Shown here: in pieces, positions 1-6,520 of the stretch | Layout of the letters: each line of letters opens with the position of its first letter | Position numbering within the stretch: position 1 is the stretch's first letter | Assembly: GCA_003818595.1 (NCBI GenBank) | Contig: RPQV01000138.1 | Location: 1 to 8,011 of the forward strand | DNA: 8,011 bases | Origin: Calditrichota bacterium | GTDB lineage: Bacteria > Zhuqueibacterota > Zhuqueibacteria > Residuimicrobiales > Krinioviventaceae | Reading direction: 5' to 3' | Translations under genes and position numbers: made by a program | The notes under the pieces: generated by a model | Databases searched by the model: none | What the model saw: the letters and a program-made list of their open reading frames with translations, nothing else | Told to the model about the DNA's origin: nothing

Positions 1-427
1 CGACCAGCTTTCTGCCCATTTCCTCCGAGTCGGTGAATTTAAGCGTGTGATAGCGGCAGCCATTGCGCAGGCAGGCCTCAATCATGCCGCCGTGCGGCAG
101 ATAGACAGCGAACATAGGCGCCAGGCACTCGTCACAAATTTGTCCGTGTTCAGAGAGGGAAACACCGCAATGGGGACAAAACAGTTCAACACATTCGCGG
201 TCCGGTACTTCAATTTCCCAGACATTCTGAAAGCTGCCGTACACGGGATCGAGATGGATGAGTCCCTCCTGATCGCCGTACTTGGCCAGAACGGTGACCG
301 ATGGGAATCCATCGATGAGATGCTCCGGATTCATGAGGCTATGTTTATTCATGCAGGTCGCGTCTTTGACCCGAATCGCTTTGCTCGGGATTTCAATCTC
401 AACGACCTCTTTCTTTTTATTTTTCAT
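1..427 (-). CDS. Unrecognised zinc-ribbon protein (C-terminus beyond the window)
   Basis: The frame is open for 142 codons from an ATG at 427-425 to the left edge, so the C-terminus is missing. The start is well supported: TAAGGAG (434-440, read leftward) lies 6 nt upstream. The protein opens with a lysine-rich stretch (MKNKKKEVVEIEIP) and has no signal peptide. Two CxxC pairs at residues 84/87 (CPHC) and 98/101 (CDEC) form a probable zinc ribbon. Further cysteines lie at 25, 79, 119 and 124, the last pair in ACLRNGCRYH. I do not recognise the family. It is the third gene of a leftward operon, 45 nt after the restored end of proS, so it is probably co-transcribed with the synthetase. A metal-binding or nucleic-acid-binding role is possible but only inferred from the Cys pairs. 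That the gene is real is fairly certain from the ribosome binding site, the long open frame and the cysteine pattern. Confidence 0.75.
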   Translation of the reverse strand, partial: MKNKKKEVVEIEIPSKAIRVKDATCMNKHSLMNPEHLIDGFPSVTVLAKYGDQEGLIHLDPVYGSFQNVWEIEVPDRECVELFCPHCGVSLSEHGQICDECLAPMFAVYLPHGGMIEACLRNGCRYHTLKFTDSEEMGRKLV

Positions 428-472
428 AGTATTCTCCTTACACCACATGGTTGCAGAATTAAGGCGATGCGG

Positions 473-1905
473 CTAATAAGATTTTGCCACCAATACTCGA
501 GTGGACGACGGCTCGCCGCAAACAATGCAGCGGCCTTTTGTTCTTTGCTGCCGTCAATCGGGATCAATCGAATCGTGGCTTTGCTCGTCTCCTGGAATGT
601 GGCTTCGCAAGCAGCTTGACCGCACCAATGGACCCAGAAAAATCCGCCCGGTTCTTCAATCAACTTTTGAAAGGCTTGAAAATCGTCCTCTTCAAAGGTG
701 TTGGCATCGCGAAAAACGCGTGCCCGCTGATAAAGAGCACTTTGAATTTCCTCCAGCAGTTGCTCGATTTTTTCAAGCAGACCTTCCTGAGGCGCAGCAA
801 TTTTTTCACCGGTATCTCGGCGCACCAATATCACCTGATTGGATTCAAGATCTTTCGGACCCAATTCGACGCGCAGAGGCACACCTCTTTTCTCCCATTC
901 GTTGAATTTAAAGCCGGGACGATATTGTTCGCGATCGTCCACCTTGAAAGCGATCCGTCCTTTCCACCCTTTTGTCAGGCGGTCGGTCGCCTCCACCATC
1001 ATCGCCCGTTGTGATTCATCTTTCCAGATCGGAACGAGCACCACTTTGATGGGCGCCAGGCGCGGCGGAATCACCAGGCCGTTGTCGTCGCTGTGGGTCA
1101 TAATGAGCGCACCGATCAATCTCGTAGAAACGCCCCAACTCGTCGCCCAGACATGTTCCAGCGCACCATTTTCATCCTGAAAAGTGACATCGAATGCCTT
1201 GGCAAAGTTTTGTCCCAAAAAGTGGGACGTGCCGGCCTGCAACGCCTTTTTATCCTGCATCATCGCTTCAATACAGTAGGTGTCCAAGGCGCCGGCAAAG
1301 CGTTCCGCGGCTGTTTTCACCCCGACAAAAACCGGAGCAGCGAGATATTCCTCGGCGAATCGACGATAAACATCGATCATCAGTTTGGTCTCTGCCACTG
1401 CTTCTTGCCGAGTGGCATGAGCGGTGTGTCCCTCCTGCCAAAGGAATTCCAGCGTCCGCAAAAACAGTCTTGTTCGCATCTCCCAACGCACCACGTTCGC
1501 CCATTGATTAATCAGTATGGGCAAATCGCGGTAAGATTGAATCCATTTTTTATAGGTGGACCAGATGATCGTTTCCGATGTAGGACGGACGTAGAGCTTT
1601 TCCTCCAATTCTTTACCGCCGCCATGGGTGACCACAGCACATTCCGGAGCGAAACCTTCTACGTGTTCAGCTTCTTTTTTCATGAAACTTTCAGGGATGA
1701 ATAAAGGAAAATAGGCATTTTGATGACCTGTTTCCTTGAACATGGCGTCAAGTTGCGACTGTATATTTTCCCACAGCGCATAGCCATTGGGTTTGATTAC
1801 CATACACCCGCGGACGGCTGAATGTTCGGCCAAATCAGCGGCATCAATGACGTCCAAATACCATTTTGAATAATCTGAAGCTCGAGTTGTGATTCCTTTT
1901 GCCAT
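473..1905 (-). CDS. proS: Prolyl-tRNA synthetase, archaeal/eukaryote-type, with a C-terminal frameshift
   Basis: A class II synthetase that charges tRNA-Pro with proline in the cytoplasm. The N-terminus (YSKWYLDVIDAADLAEHSAVRG), the substrate loop VRPTSETIIW (about 107-116), motif 2 around RWEMRTR (140-146) with FLWQEGHTAH (154-163), and motif 3 STRLIGALIMTHSDDNGLV (260-278) mark the short ProRS without an editing insertion. An anticodon-binding domain follows (about 285-385). The C-terminal zinc domain begins with C428 and C433 (HWCGQAAC). After K457 the open frame runs into unrelated sequence and would stop at 424-426. One frame over, the expected ending GRCIVCGEPSSTRVLVAKSY is present and stops at TAG 475-473. 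Rejoined, the protein is 477 residues, the usual length for this type. The ATG at 1905 has AGGGA 6 nt upstream and lies 14 nt after the preceding gene. Identification is near certain; whether the frameshift is real is open. Confidence 0.93.
534..540 (-). other. Frameshift point in proS
   Basis: On the coding strand the local sequence is GAACAAAAGGCCGC. Read in the main frame it gives Glu-Gln-Lys-Ala-Ala and loses the family ending. Slipping back one base at AAAAG, or adding one base to the A or G run, gives Glu-Gln-Lys-Gly-Arg-Cys-Ile-Val-Cys and restores the zinc-binding tail. The short homopolymer runs fit a one-base deletion or a sequencing or assembly error. Single-tRNA slippage by tRNA-Lys from AAG to AAA is also conceivable, but there is no classic X-XXY-YYZ heptamer. 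Confidence 0.8.
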
Positions 1906-1919
1906 GATCAGTCCCTGTT

Positions 1920-2795
1920 CTATTCCATTTTTTGTTGTTTTTTATGACATCGATCCAACATTTCCATTGCCTGAAATCCACACACCTCGGGAGTCGGATA
2001 TCCTTCCAAACAATAAAGCGTTCGAACAAGCTTGTTTTGCTGTTTTTCCTGAATGACCACATCCGCCAGAGCGCCGTAAGGACAATGCAGGCAACTTTCA
2101 GGTTGATCGGATAATTCCACGGCCGAGTTTTTCGCCACCAATGCCCGGCTGTTATTCCACGTTATTCCTCCGCTTCGTTCCTGGATCTGAATCGCCCATA
2201 AAGCAGAAAATAACACTCGACCGCGATCAAGTTTCATGCGGCCACGAGCATCGAATGTATCGTTGGCGGATATGCGCAGACGATCCTGTTGTTGCGGCGT
2301 CAGGTAAGCATAGAAATAATCATCAAATGGGGTCAAACCGATAAAGCCTTCTTTGCTGACCAGCAGGTAACCTTCCAGGCGCAGTTGTGCTTTGGCGCCG
2401 TAGATGATCTTGCGGAAACGTGGTTTGATCAACCTGACGCGACACCATATATCGAGATCACGTTCCCGGTGCTCGGCAACCCATTCGTCAAATTCTTCAA
2501 TTTCCTGTTGAAAACGCTCGAATGCCGCATTGTCGATAACAATACGAGGTTGATAGTGAATTTTTTCATCCAGAAAATGTGAGCATCCTTCACAAAGACG
2601 TCCGATATGGTTAAATTTCCGAATACAGGTTTTCCCTTTATTCTTCAAGGCGCATGTCCATTTGAACATCAGGCATCCCTGAGGATAACACTTTTTCTGC
2701 ATTAGAACATGATAGGCCGAAATTCGGTTTTCGAATTTGGCATGCTCTGAATAATTGCAGACGAAAATATCCGACCGTTTGTAGGGATTCTTCAT
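1920..2795 (-). CDS. Uncharacterised cysteine-rich protein
   Basis: A 291-residue soluble protein with no signal peptide or membrane segment. I do not recognise the family. Cysteines are clustered at both ends. The N-terminal set is C13, C36, C41, C48, C57, C68 and C71 (CYPQGC, then LCEGCSHF). The C-terminal set is C235, C238 (CLHC), C262, C272 and C283. Such clusters suggest bound zinc or an iron-sulfur centre, which is inference. The middle (about 85-225) is nearly cysteine-free, begins with an acidic helical stretch (FQQEIEEFDEWVAEHRERD), and continues into beta-rich sequence (GYLLVSKEGFIGL). The ATG at 2795 gives the longest frame, but it has only a weak ribosome binding site, so a slightly different start is possible. 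It ends 14 nt before proS and is probably the first gene of that operon. Codon usage and length support a real gene; the function is unknown. Confidence 0.8.
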   Translation of the reverse strand: MKNPYKRSDIFVCNYSEHAKFENRISAYHVLMQKKCYPQGCLMFKWTCALKNKGKTCIRKFNHIGRLCEGCSHFLDEKIHYQPRIVIDNAAFERFQQEIEEFDEWVAEHRERDLDIWCRVRLIKPRFRKIIYGAKAQLRLEGYLLVSKEGFIGLTPFDDYFYAYLTPQQQDRLRISANDTFDARGRMKLDRGRVLFSALWAIQIQERSGGITWNNSRALVAKNSAVELSDQPESCLHCPYGALADVVIQEKQQNKLVRTLYCLEGYPTPEVCGFQAMEMLDRCHKKQQKME

Positions 2796-2838
2796 ATGGT
2801 TCTAAAATTAAAGAATAAGTGCACTATAATCAAGTGGT
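2796..2838. promoter_or_regulatory. Divergent intergenic region with possible promoters
   Basis: An AT-rich gap between the leftward Cys-rich gene and the rightward symporter. Rightward, a perfect TATAAT lies at 2825-2830, but the hexamer 17 nt upstream (CTAAAA) is a poor -35. Leftward, TTGATT (2833-2828) and TTTAAT (2812-2807) are 15 nt apart, a weak pair. An 8-bp palindrome, AGTGCACT, sits at 2818-2825. Both operons must start near here, but the exact promoters are uncertain. Confidence 0.4.
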
Positions 2839-2844
2839 TTGTTT

Positions 2845-2940
2845 ATGATGACGGCAGATGATTATATCTTCAAACCGTATTCCATGATTGAATTCATTGC
2901 TTTTTTTAGATTTTATCTTAACTTGCTGCAGATCAAAAAT
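2845..2940 (+). pseudogene. Possible relic of a response-regulator receiver domain
   Basis: This frame reads MMTADDYIFKPYSMIEFIA and continues FFRFYLNLLQIK. It resembles the last strand and helix of a two-component receiver domain, where A-D-D-Y-I-x-K-P-F-S-x-x-E-L-x-A-R is typical and the Lys-Pro pair is the conserved signal-coupling lysine. MMTA also resembles the end of the preceding strand, so the segment could be two receiver pieces joined after loss of about 20 residues. No phospho-acceptor Asp region is present. A stop codon (TAA, 2827-2829) lies just upstream in frame, and downstream the frame overlaps the symporter gene out of phase. It is therefore a fragment, not a functional regulator. 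The resemblance is short and could be chance. Confidence 0.4.
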
Positions 2941-2950
2941 GGAGACTCTA

Positions 2951-4537
2951 TTGAAAATCTCGACTCCCGACATGGTCATTCTCCTTTTCTATCTGGTCGC
3001 TACCGCCGGCGCCGGTATTCTCTTTCGTGGGCGACAGCAGAGCAGTCGCGATTATTTTTTGGGGGATCGATCACTTCCATGGTTGGCTGTCTGCCTCTCC
3101 ATCGTCGCCACTGAAACGAGTACGCTCACCTTCATCAGTATTCCGGGCCTCGCCTATCAAAGCAATATGAATTTTCTGCAGGTCGCATTGGGATATATCT
3201 GCGGTCGGATTATCGTCAGTTTTCTTTTACTTCCCGCATATTATCGTCGAACACTCAATACGTCATATGAGCTTATGCGTATCAAATACGGTAATCGAAT
3301 GCATACTCTGACCAGCGTCCTGTTTTTGATCACTCGTCTCCTGGCTGATGGCGTTCGTCTCTATGCAACCGCCATTCCCTTGGCGCTCATGACCGGATGG
3401 AGCATGGGCATAGCGATCGTCATCATCGCAGCGGCAACGATGATTTATACGGTTCTCGGCGGCATTCGCTCGGTTGTCTGGATGGATGTGCTCCAATCGG
3501 GAATATACATGATCGGCGCCTTAACCGCCGCCGCGGTGATTTTGAGCAGAATATCGGGAGGTGCAGACCTGGGATTTGCCGCCGCCGGAGCGGCAGGCAA
3601 ATTTTCCATTTTTACGCTCGGCGCCGAGGGGAGCTGGCGCCAGTTTTTCAGCACAAGCTATACGCTCCCGGCTGGTCTCATCGGCGGAGCGCTGTTGTCC
3701 ATGGCGTCACACGGTACAGACCAGATCATTGTCCAAAGATTATTGGCCTGTCGCTCACTTTACGCCGGTCAGAAGGCGTTGGTGACGAGCGGCTTTCTCG
3801 TATTGGTGCAGTTTGCCGTTTTTCTGTTTTTAGGCGTTCTGCTTTACCTTTTTTATCAGGGCATTGACATGCCTTCGGACCACGTTTTCCCCCGTTTCAT
3901 ACTCGAAGAGATGCCGGCGGGATTAAAAGGAATCATCATCGCCGCCATATTTGCAGCGGCCATGTCGACGCTGAGCAGTTCGCTGAATGCGTTGGCCTCA
4001 TCCTCGCTTTTTGATTTGATCAAGACGCGTATAAGGCTGACCATCAGGCAGGAGTTGTTGACCTCGCGGATGATCACCCTCTTTTGGGGGATTGTCTTGA
4101 CAGGCTCTGCTTTACTGCTGCATCATCAAGACAATCCGGTTGTCGAGTTGGGGCTCTCGATCGCTTCCTATACCTATGGTGGAGTTCTGGGAGTTTTCCT
4201 GATGTCTGTCGGGAAAAAGGCGCCCGGTGAATCGAACGCACTGATATCCTTATGGTGTGCCTTAGCCGCTATGATTTGGTTCATCGGTGGGGGTGTTGAG
4301 ATTCAGATCATGCTCGGTTTGCCTTTGGCGGCGATTGGGCTTTGGATAGGCTGGGGGATCAAAATAAGACGCGAGAGAATATTTATCATCGCGGCAGGCG
4401 CTTTCATTTTTTCGGTCATCCTTTTTTTACCTTCACCGCGCGCTGCATGGACATGGTATGTACCTGCGGGAAGTCTGATGGCCGTTGTTGCCAGCCATCT
4501 CCAAACCCGACTGAATCGAATCCCCTTGCTTGCCTGA
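2951..4537 (+). CDS. Sodium:solute symporter (SSS family)
   Basis: An inner-membrane secondary transporter that uses a Na+ gradient to import a small solute. The hydrophobic pattern suggests about 13 membrane helices. Family marks include DYFLGDRSLPW (34-44), the helix TETSTLTFISIPGLAYQ (54-70), the signature GGIRSVVWMDVLQSG (170-184), HGTDQIIVQRLL (254-265) and the Na+-site helix AAMSTLSSSLNALAS (336-350). The substrate cannot be told from sequence; sugars, amino acids and organic acids are all carried by relatives. I chose TTG 2951 because GGAG (2941-2944) lies 6 nt upstream and the N-terminus then begins close to the first helix, giving 528 residues. An in-frame ATG at 2939 (532 residues) and a TTG at 2888 are alternatives without a good ribosome binding site. 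It stands alone on this strand and converges with the PTS EIIB gene, leaving 7 nt between stop codons. Confidence 0.9.
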   Translation: MKISTPDMVILLFYLVATAGAGILFRGRQQSSRDYFLGDRSLPWLAVCLSIVATETSTLTFISIPGLAYQSNMNFLQVALGYICGRIIVSFLLLPAYYRRTLNTSYELMRIKYGNRMHTLTSVLFLITRLLADGVRLYATAIPLALMTGWSMGIAIVIIAAATMIYTVLGGIRSVVWMDVLQSGIYMIGALTAAAVILSRISGGADLGFAAAGAAGKFSIFTLGAEGSWRQFFSTSYTLPAGLIGGALLSMASHGTDQIIVQRLLACRSLYAGQKALVTSGFLVLVQFAVFLFLGVLLYLFYQGIDMPSDHVFPRFILEEMPAGLKGIIIAAIFAAAMSTLSSSLNALASSSLFDLIKTRIRLTIRQELLTSRMITLFWGIVLTGSALLLHHQDNPVVELGLSIASYTYGGVLGVFLMSVGKKAPGESNALISLWCALAAMIWFIGGGVEIQIMLGLPLAAIGLWIGWGIKIRRERIFIIAAGAFIFSVILFLPSPRAAWTWYVPAGSLMAVVASHLQTRLNRIPLLA

Positions 4538-4544
4538 AAATTTT

Positions 4545-5030
4545 CTACTCGACGAACCCCAGGACTTTGCAGATATTCACCGGTGAACGGGTTGGTACAT
4601 CGCGGCCTTCGAGAACGATCCCTTTATTGCATAAAACTCTAAACGCCTCGATGTCAGCCTTATCGACGAAGATAAAGGGGGAAATCTGGTTTTTCCCGGG
4701 ACGAAAATGCATCCCTCCGACATTCACCTTTTCGATGACAATTTGTTGCCCGACCAGTTCGATGATGCTCTGTGGGGAATCGACCAACAGCAATACCCTC
4801 TCATCGCCGAATTCGTTATTTCGCAGAGCATTAACGGTTTCCTCGAGGGATAATACCGATGCTTTGATAGAATCAGGAACCGCTGATAAATAGATGGTTC
4901 GTTGCCACTCGACACGGGCGACTTCATCACTGCATAAAAGAATTCGATCCGGATGAAGGACGCTGCCCCATCCGACAACAACTTGTCCATGGATTAAACG
5001 GTCATCGATACGAATCATAACTAACGGCAT
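4545..5030 (-). CDS. PTS system mannose/sorbose-family EIIB subunit
   Basis: A cytoplasmic phosphocarrier of 161 residues, the normal length for a free-standing EIIB of the mannose family. It takes phosphate from EIIA on a histidine and would normally pass it to a sugar bound by EIIC/EIID. The N-terminus MIRIDDRLIHGQVVVGW holds the active-site histidine (H14). VNVGGMHFRPGKNQ (about 102-115) and VDKADIEAFRVL match the family body seen in the E. coli ManX EIIB domain. The ATG at 5030 has GGAG 5 nt upstream; a second ATG four codons on would also work. It follows the EIIA gene by 15 nt in the same operon and is the last gene before the convergent symporter. No EIIC or EIID gene is in the window, so its phosphate acceptor may be a regulatory target or a transporter encoded elsewhere. 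Confidence 0.93.
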   Translation of the reverse strand: MPLVMIRIDDRLIHGQVVVGWGSVLHPDRILLCSDEVARVEWQRTIYLSAVPDSIKASVLSLEETVNALRNNEFGDERVLLLVDSPQSIIELVGQQIVIEKVNVGGMHFRPGKNQISPFIFVDKADIEAFRVLCNKGIVLEGRDVPTRSPVNICKVLGFVE

Positions 5031-5045
5031 TGAATCTCCAGAGTT

Positions 5046-5435
5046 TTAACCGTGAAATACTGTGATGCCTTGTGAAGCCTCTTGATGCATTTTTTGCACC
5101 AATTCGTCAATCGTCAACGAATTTCGGTTGATCAGGAAACTGAGGACCATGGCCAAATTGCACCCGGAAACCAAACGGACGGTAGGCTTGTCTTTGATCA
5201 ACGCCGCGCTGACGTTCCATGAACTCCCGCCTCTTAAACAGGCCATGATAATAATTCCTTCAACATCAGTGCGCGGTTCATCGATCATGGCATTCAAGCG
5301 CGACTCGATTTCATGAACCGACATATCTGTGACCGAGATTGGATAAAGCCCTTCATCGCTTCCCATGATGGATTTAGCGGCCTCGATCAGAGCAGCCCCC
5401 AGTGGACCATGAGCGATGATAATACCCTGTTTCAT
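5046..5435 (-). CDS. PTS system mannose-family EIIA subunit, with an altered active site
   Basis: A 129-residue cytoplasmic phosphocarrier that accepts phosphate from HPr. GIIIAHGPLGAALIEAA carries the active-site histidine (H9). ACLRGGSSWN (65-74) and LVSGCNLAMVLSFL (88-101) correspond to the conserved VDTWGGSPFN and IAGVNIPMLVETL of E. coli ManX. In that alignment the Asp next to the active-site His (Asp67 in ManX) is replaced by Cys66, and the Pro after GGS is Ser. Phosphorylation may therefore be altered, or the protein may act as a regulator. The ATG at 5435 shares its A with the hprK stop (TAATG), and GAGG lies upstream inside hprK, so translation is coupled. Family assignment is firm; the effect of the substitution is inference. 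Confidence 0.92.
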   Translation of the reverse strand: MKQGIIIAHGPLGAALIEAAKSIMGSDEGLYPISVTDMSVHEIESRLNAMIDEPRTDVEGIIIMACLRGGSSWNVSAALIKDKPTVRLVSGCNLAMVLSFLINRNSLTIDELVQKMHQEASQGITVFHG

Positions 5436-6469
5436 TAAAAATCCTCAGCGTTTAAGATGACTTCGGGAACATCGGGAGGCGGTTCTTTGAGTCGTTTTTT
5501 CAGTTTCTCATCAAATTCCAATGCCTGGTCGATGCCGATTTGCCGAAGCTTGTGATTCAAGGCAATTGCTTCCGCAACAATCGTCAGGTTTTTCCCTTCG
5601 ATAACCGGCAATTCGACCAGTGGAACTTCAACGCCCATGATTTTTGTATAGGTTGAATCCAGACCAGTACGCTCATAGTTTTTATGTTCGACGCCCTTTT
5701 CGAGTCTGACGACGACATGGATATCCTTACTGCCGCGAATCCCGCGGACGCCGAACATTTTAAACACATCAATGATCCCCAGCCCGCGGATTTCCATATG
5801 ATGACCGATATTCACTTTCGGCGCCCCCTGAAGGGTGTGAATACCGACTTTGGTGATTTCGACGGCATCGTCTGCAACCAATTGGTGACCGCGTTCGATC
5901 AGATCCAACGCCAGTTCGCTTTTACCGATAGCCGGAGGTCCGACGAAAAGAACGCCAACACTGAAAAGATCGACCAAAGTGCCATGCACCACCAGCCGTG
6001 GCGCGAATTTGGCGTCCAGATACTCGCTCAAGTGGCGATGAACGGCCGTGCTGTTATCCGGGGTTGAGAATATAGTGATCTTGTTAAGGTTGGCGATTTC
6101 GATCATTTCCTCAGGAATCGGATTATGATGGGTCACAATGATACAGGGCAGGTCAAATCCCAAAACCGTGGAAATGGCCGATATTCGAGCCTCGCCATGC
6201 ATCGTGTTGAGAAAACCGATTTCAGTGTTTCCCATGATCTGAATCCGCCAATAGGTAAAAACCTCAACAAATCCACCAAGCGCCAAGCCTGGACGATGCA
6301 GTTCTTTTTCCCGAATTTTACGATCAAAAGAATGCTCGCCGTTCATGATTCGTAGATTAAGCCGATCCTTGACATCCTCATAAAGCGTTCTCACCTTGAT
6401 ATAGGAGAGCGCTTTGGCCGGTCTTGGTTCAAAGATATTTTTGACTAATTTTGCTGTGGTTTCAGCCAT
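5435..6469 (-). CDS. hprK: HPr kinase/phosphorylase
   Basis: A bifunctional cytoplasmic enzyme that phosphorylates a serine of HPr with ATP or pyrophosphate and removes it again by phosphorolysis, setting carbon-catabolite signals. With the start used here it is 344 residues. The N-terminal domain (about 22-150) includes HRPGLALGGF. The catalytic domain has H162-G163, the P-loop GPPAIGKS (177-184), RGHQLVADDAVEI with D200-D201, EIRGLGIIDV (226-235), and the C-terminal region ELPVIEGKNLTIVAEAIALN. The P-loop reads GPPAIGKS rather than the usual GDSGIGKS but keeps the key Gly-Lys-Ser. The frame is open to 6520, but that extension would be coded by the palindrome at 6490-6513. The ATG at 6469, with AGG 9 nt upstream, matches the usual start, and the ATG at 6487 is less likely. 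It sits 51 nt after hpf and overlaps the EIIA gene by 1 nt. Confidence 0.94.
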   Translation of the reverse strand: MAETTAKLVKNIFEPRPAKALSYIKVRTLYEDVKDRLNLRIMNGEHSFDRKIREKELHRPGLALGGFVEVFTYWRIQIMGNTEIGFLNTMHGEARISAISTVLGFDLPCIIVTHHNPIPEEMIEIANLNKITIFSTPDNSTAVHRHLSEYLDAKFAPRLVVHGTLVDLFSVGVLFVGPPAIGKSELALDLIERGHQLVADDAVEITKVGIHTLQGAPKVNIGHHMEIRGLGIIDVFKMFGVRGIRGSKDIHVVVRLEKGVEHKNYERTGLDSTYTKIMGVEVPLVELPVIEGKNLTIVAEAIALNHKLRQIGIDQALEFDEKLKKRLKEPPPDVPEVILNAEDF

Positions 6470-6477
6470 TTGTGTCA

Positions 6478-6491
6478 GCCTATGCATAGGC
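6478..6491. repeat. 14-bp palindrome overlapping the hprK ribosome binding site
   Basis: A perfect palindrome, GCCTATGCATAGGC, shares two bases with the larger palindrome to its right. In the leftward transcript it could form a 5-bp stem with a UGCA loop. The downstream arm contains the only AGG available as a ribosome binding site for hprK, so pairing could hide it. DNA binding by a dimeric protein is an alternative. Confidence 0.5.
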
Positions 6492-6513
6492 CGGGCATCC
6501 CGGGATGCCCGGC
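6490..6513. repeat. Perfect 24-bp palindrome between hpf and hprK
   Basis: Arms GCCGGGCATC and GATGCCCGGC enclose CCGG, and the whole is identical to its own reverse complement. In the leftward transcript it would form a very stable 10-bp hairpin with a 4-nt loop. No U-tract follows, so it does not look like an intrinsic terminator, and hprK has no obvious separate promoter. Likely roles are mRNA stabilisation or processing after hpf, or uncoupling hprK translation; it could also be one copy of a dispersed REP-like element. Confidence 0.75.
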
Positions 6514-6520
6514 GAATCAA

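Noticed and set aside
424..472. Main-frame tail of proS ending at 424-426
   Set aside because: The residues after the frameshift match nothing in the family and would overlap the next gene's start; the neighbouring frame holds the true ending.
47..619. 190-codon rightward open frame opposite the zinc-ribbon gene and the proS end
   Set aside because: It lies antisense to two well-supported genes, has no domain I recognise and no ribosome binding site. It reads as a shadow of the coding strand.
2839..3114. 91-codon rightward frame beginning before the symporter
   Set aside because: Beyond about 2940 it overlaps the symporter out of frame and becomes low-quality arginine-rich sequence; only the first part may be a relic.
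6490..6513. 24-bp palindrome as an intrinsic terminator
   Set aside because: No run of U follows the stem on either strand.
6470..6520. Longer N-terminus of HprK beginning at 6520
   Set aside because: The extra 17 residues are encoded largely by the palindromes and are not family-like; the ATG at 6469 gives a normal HprK start.
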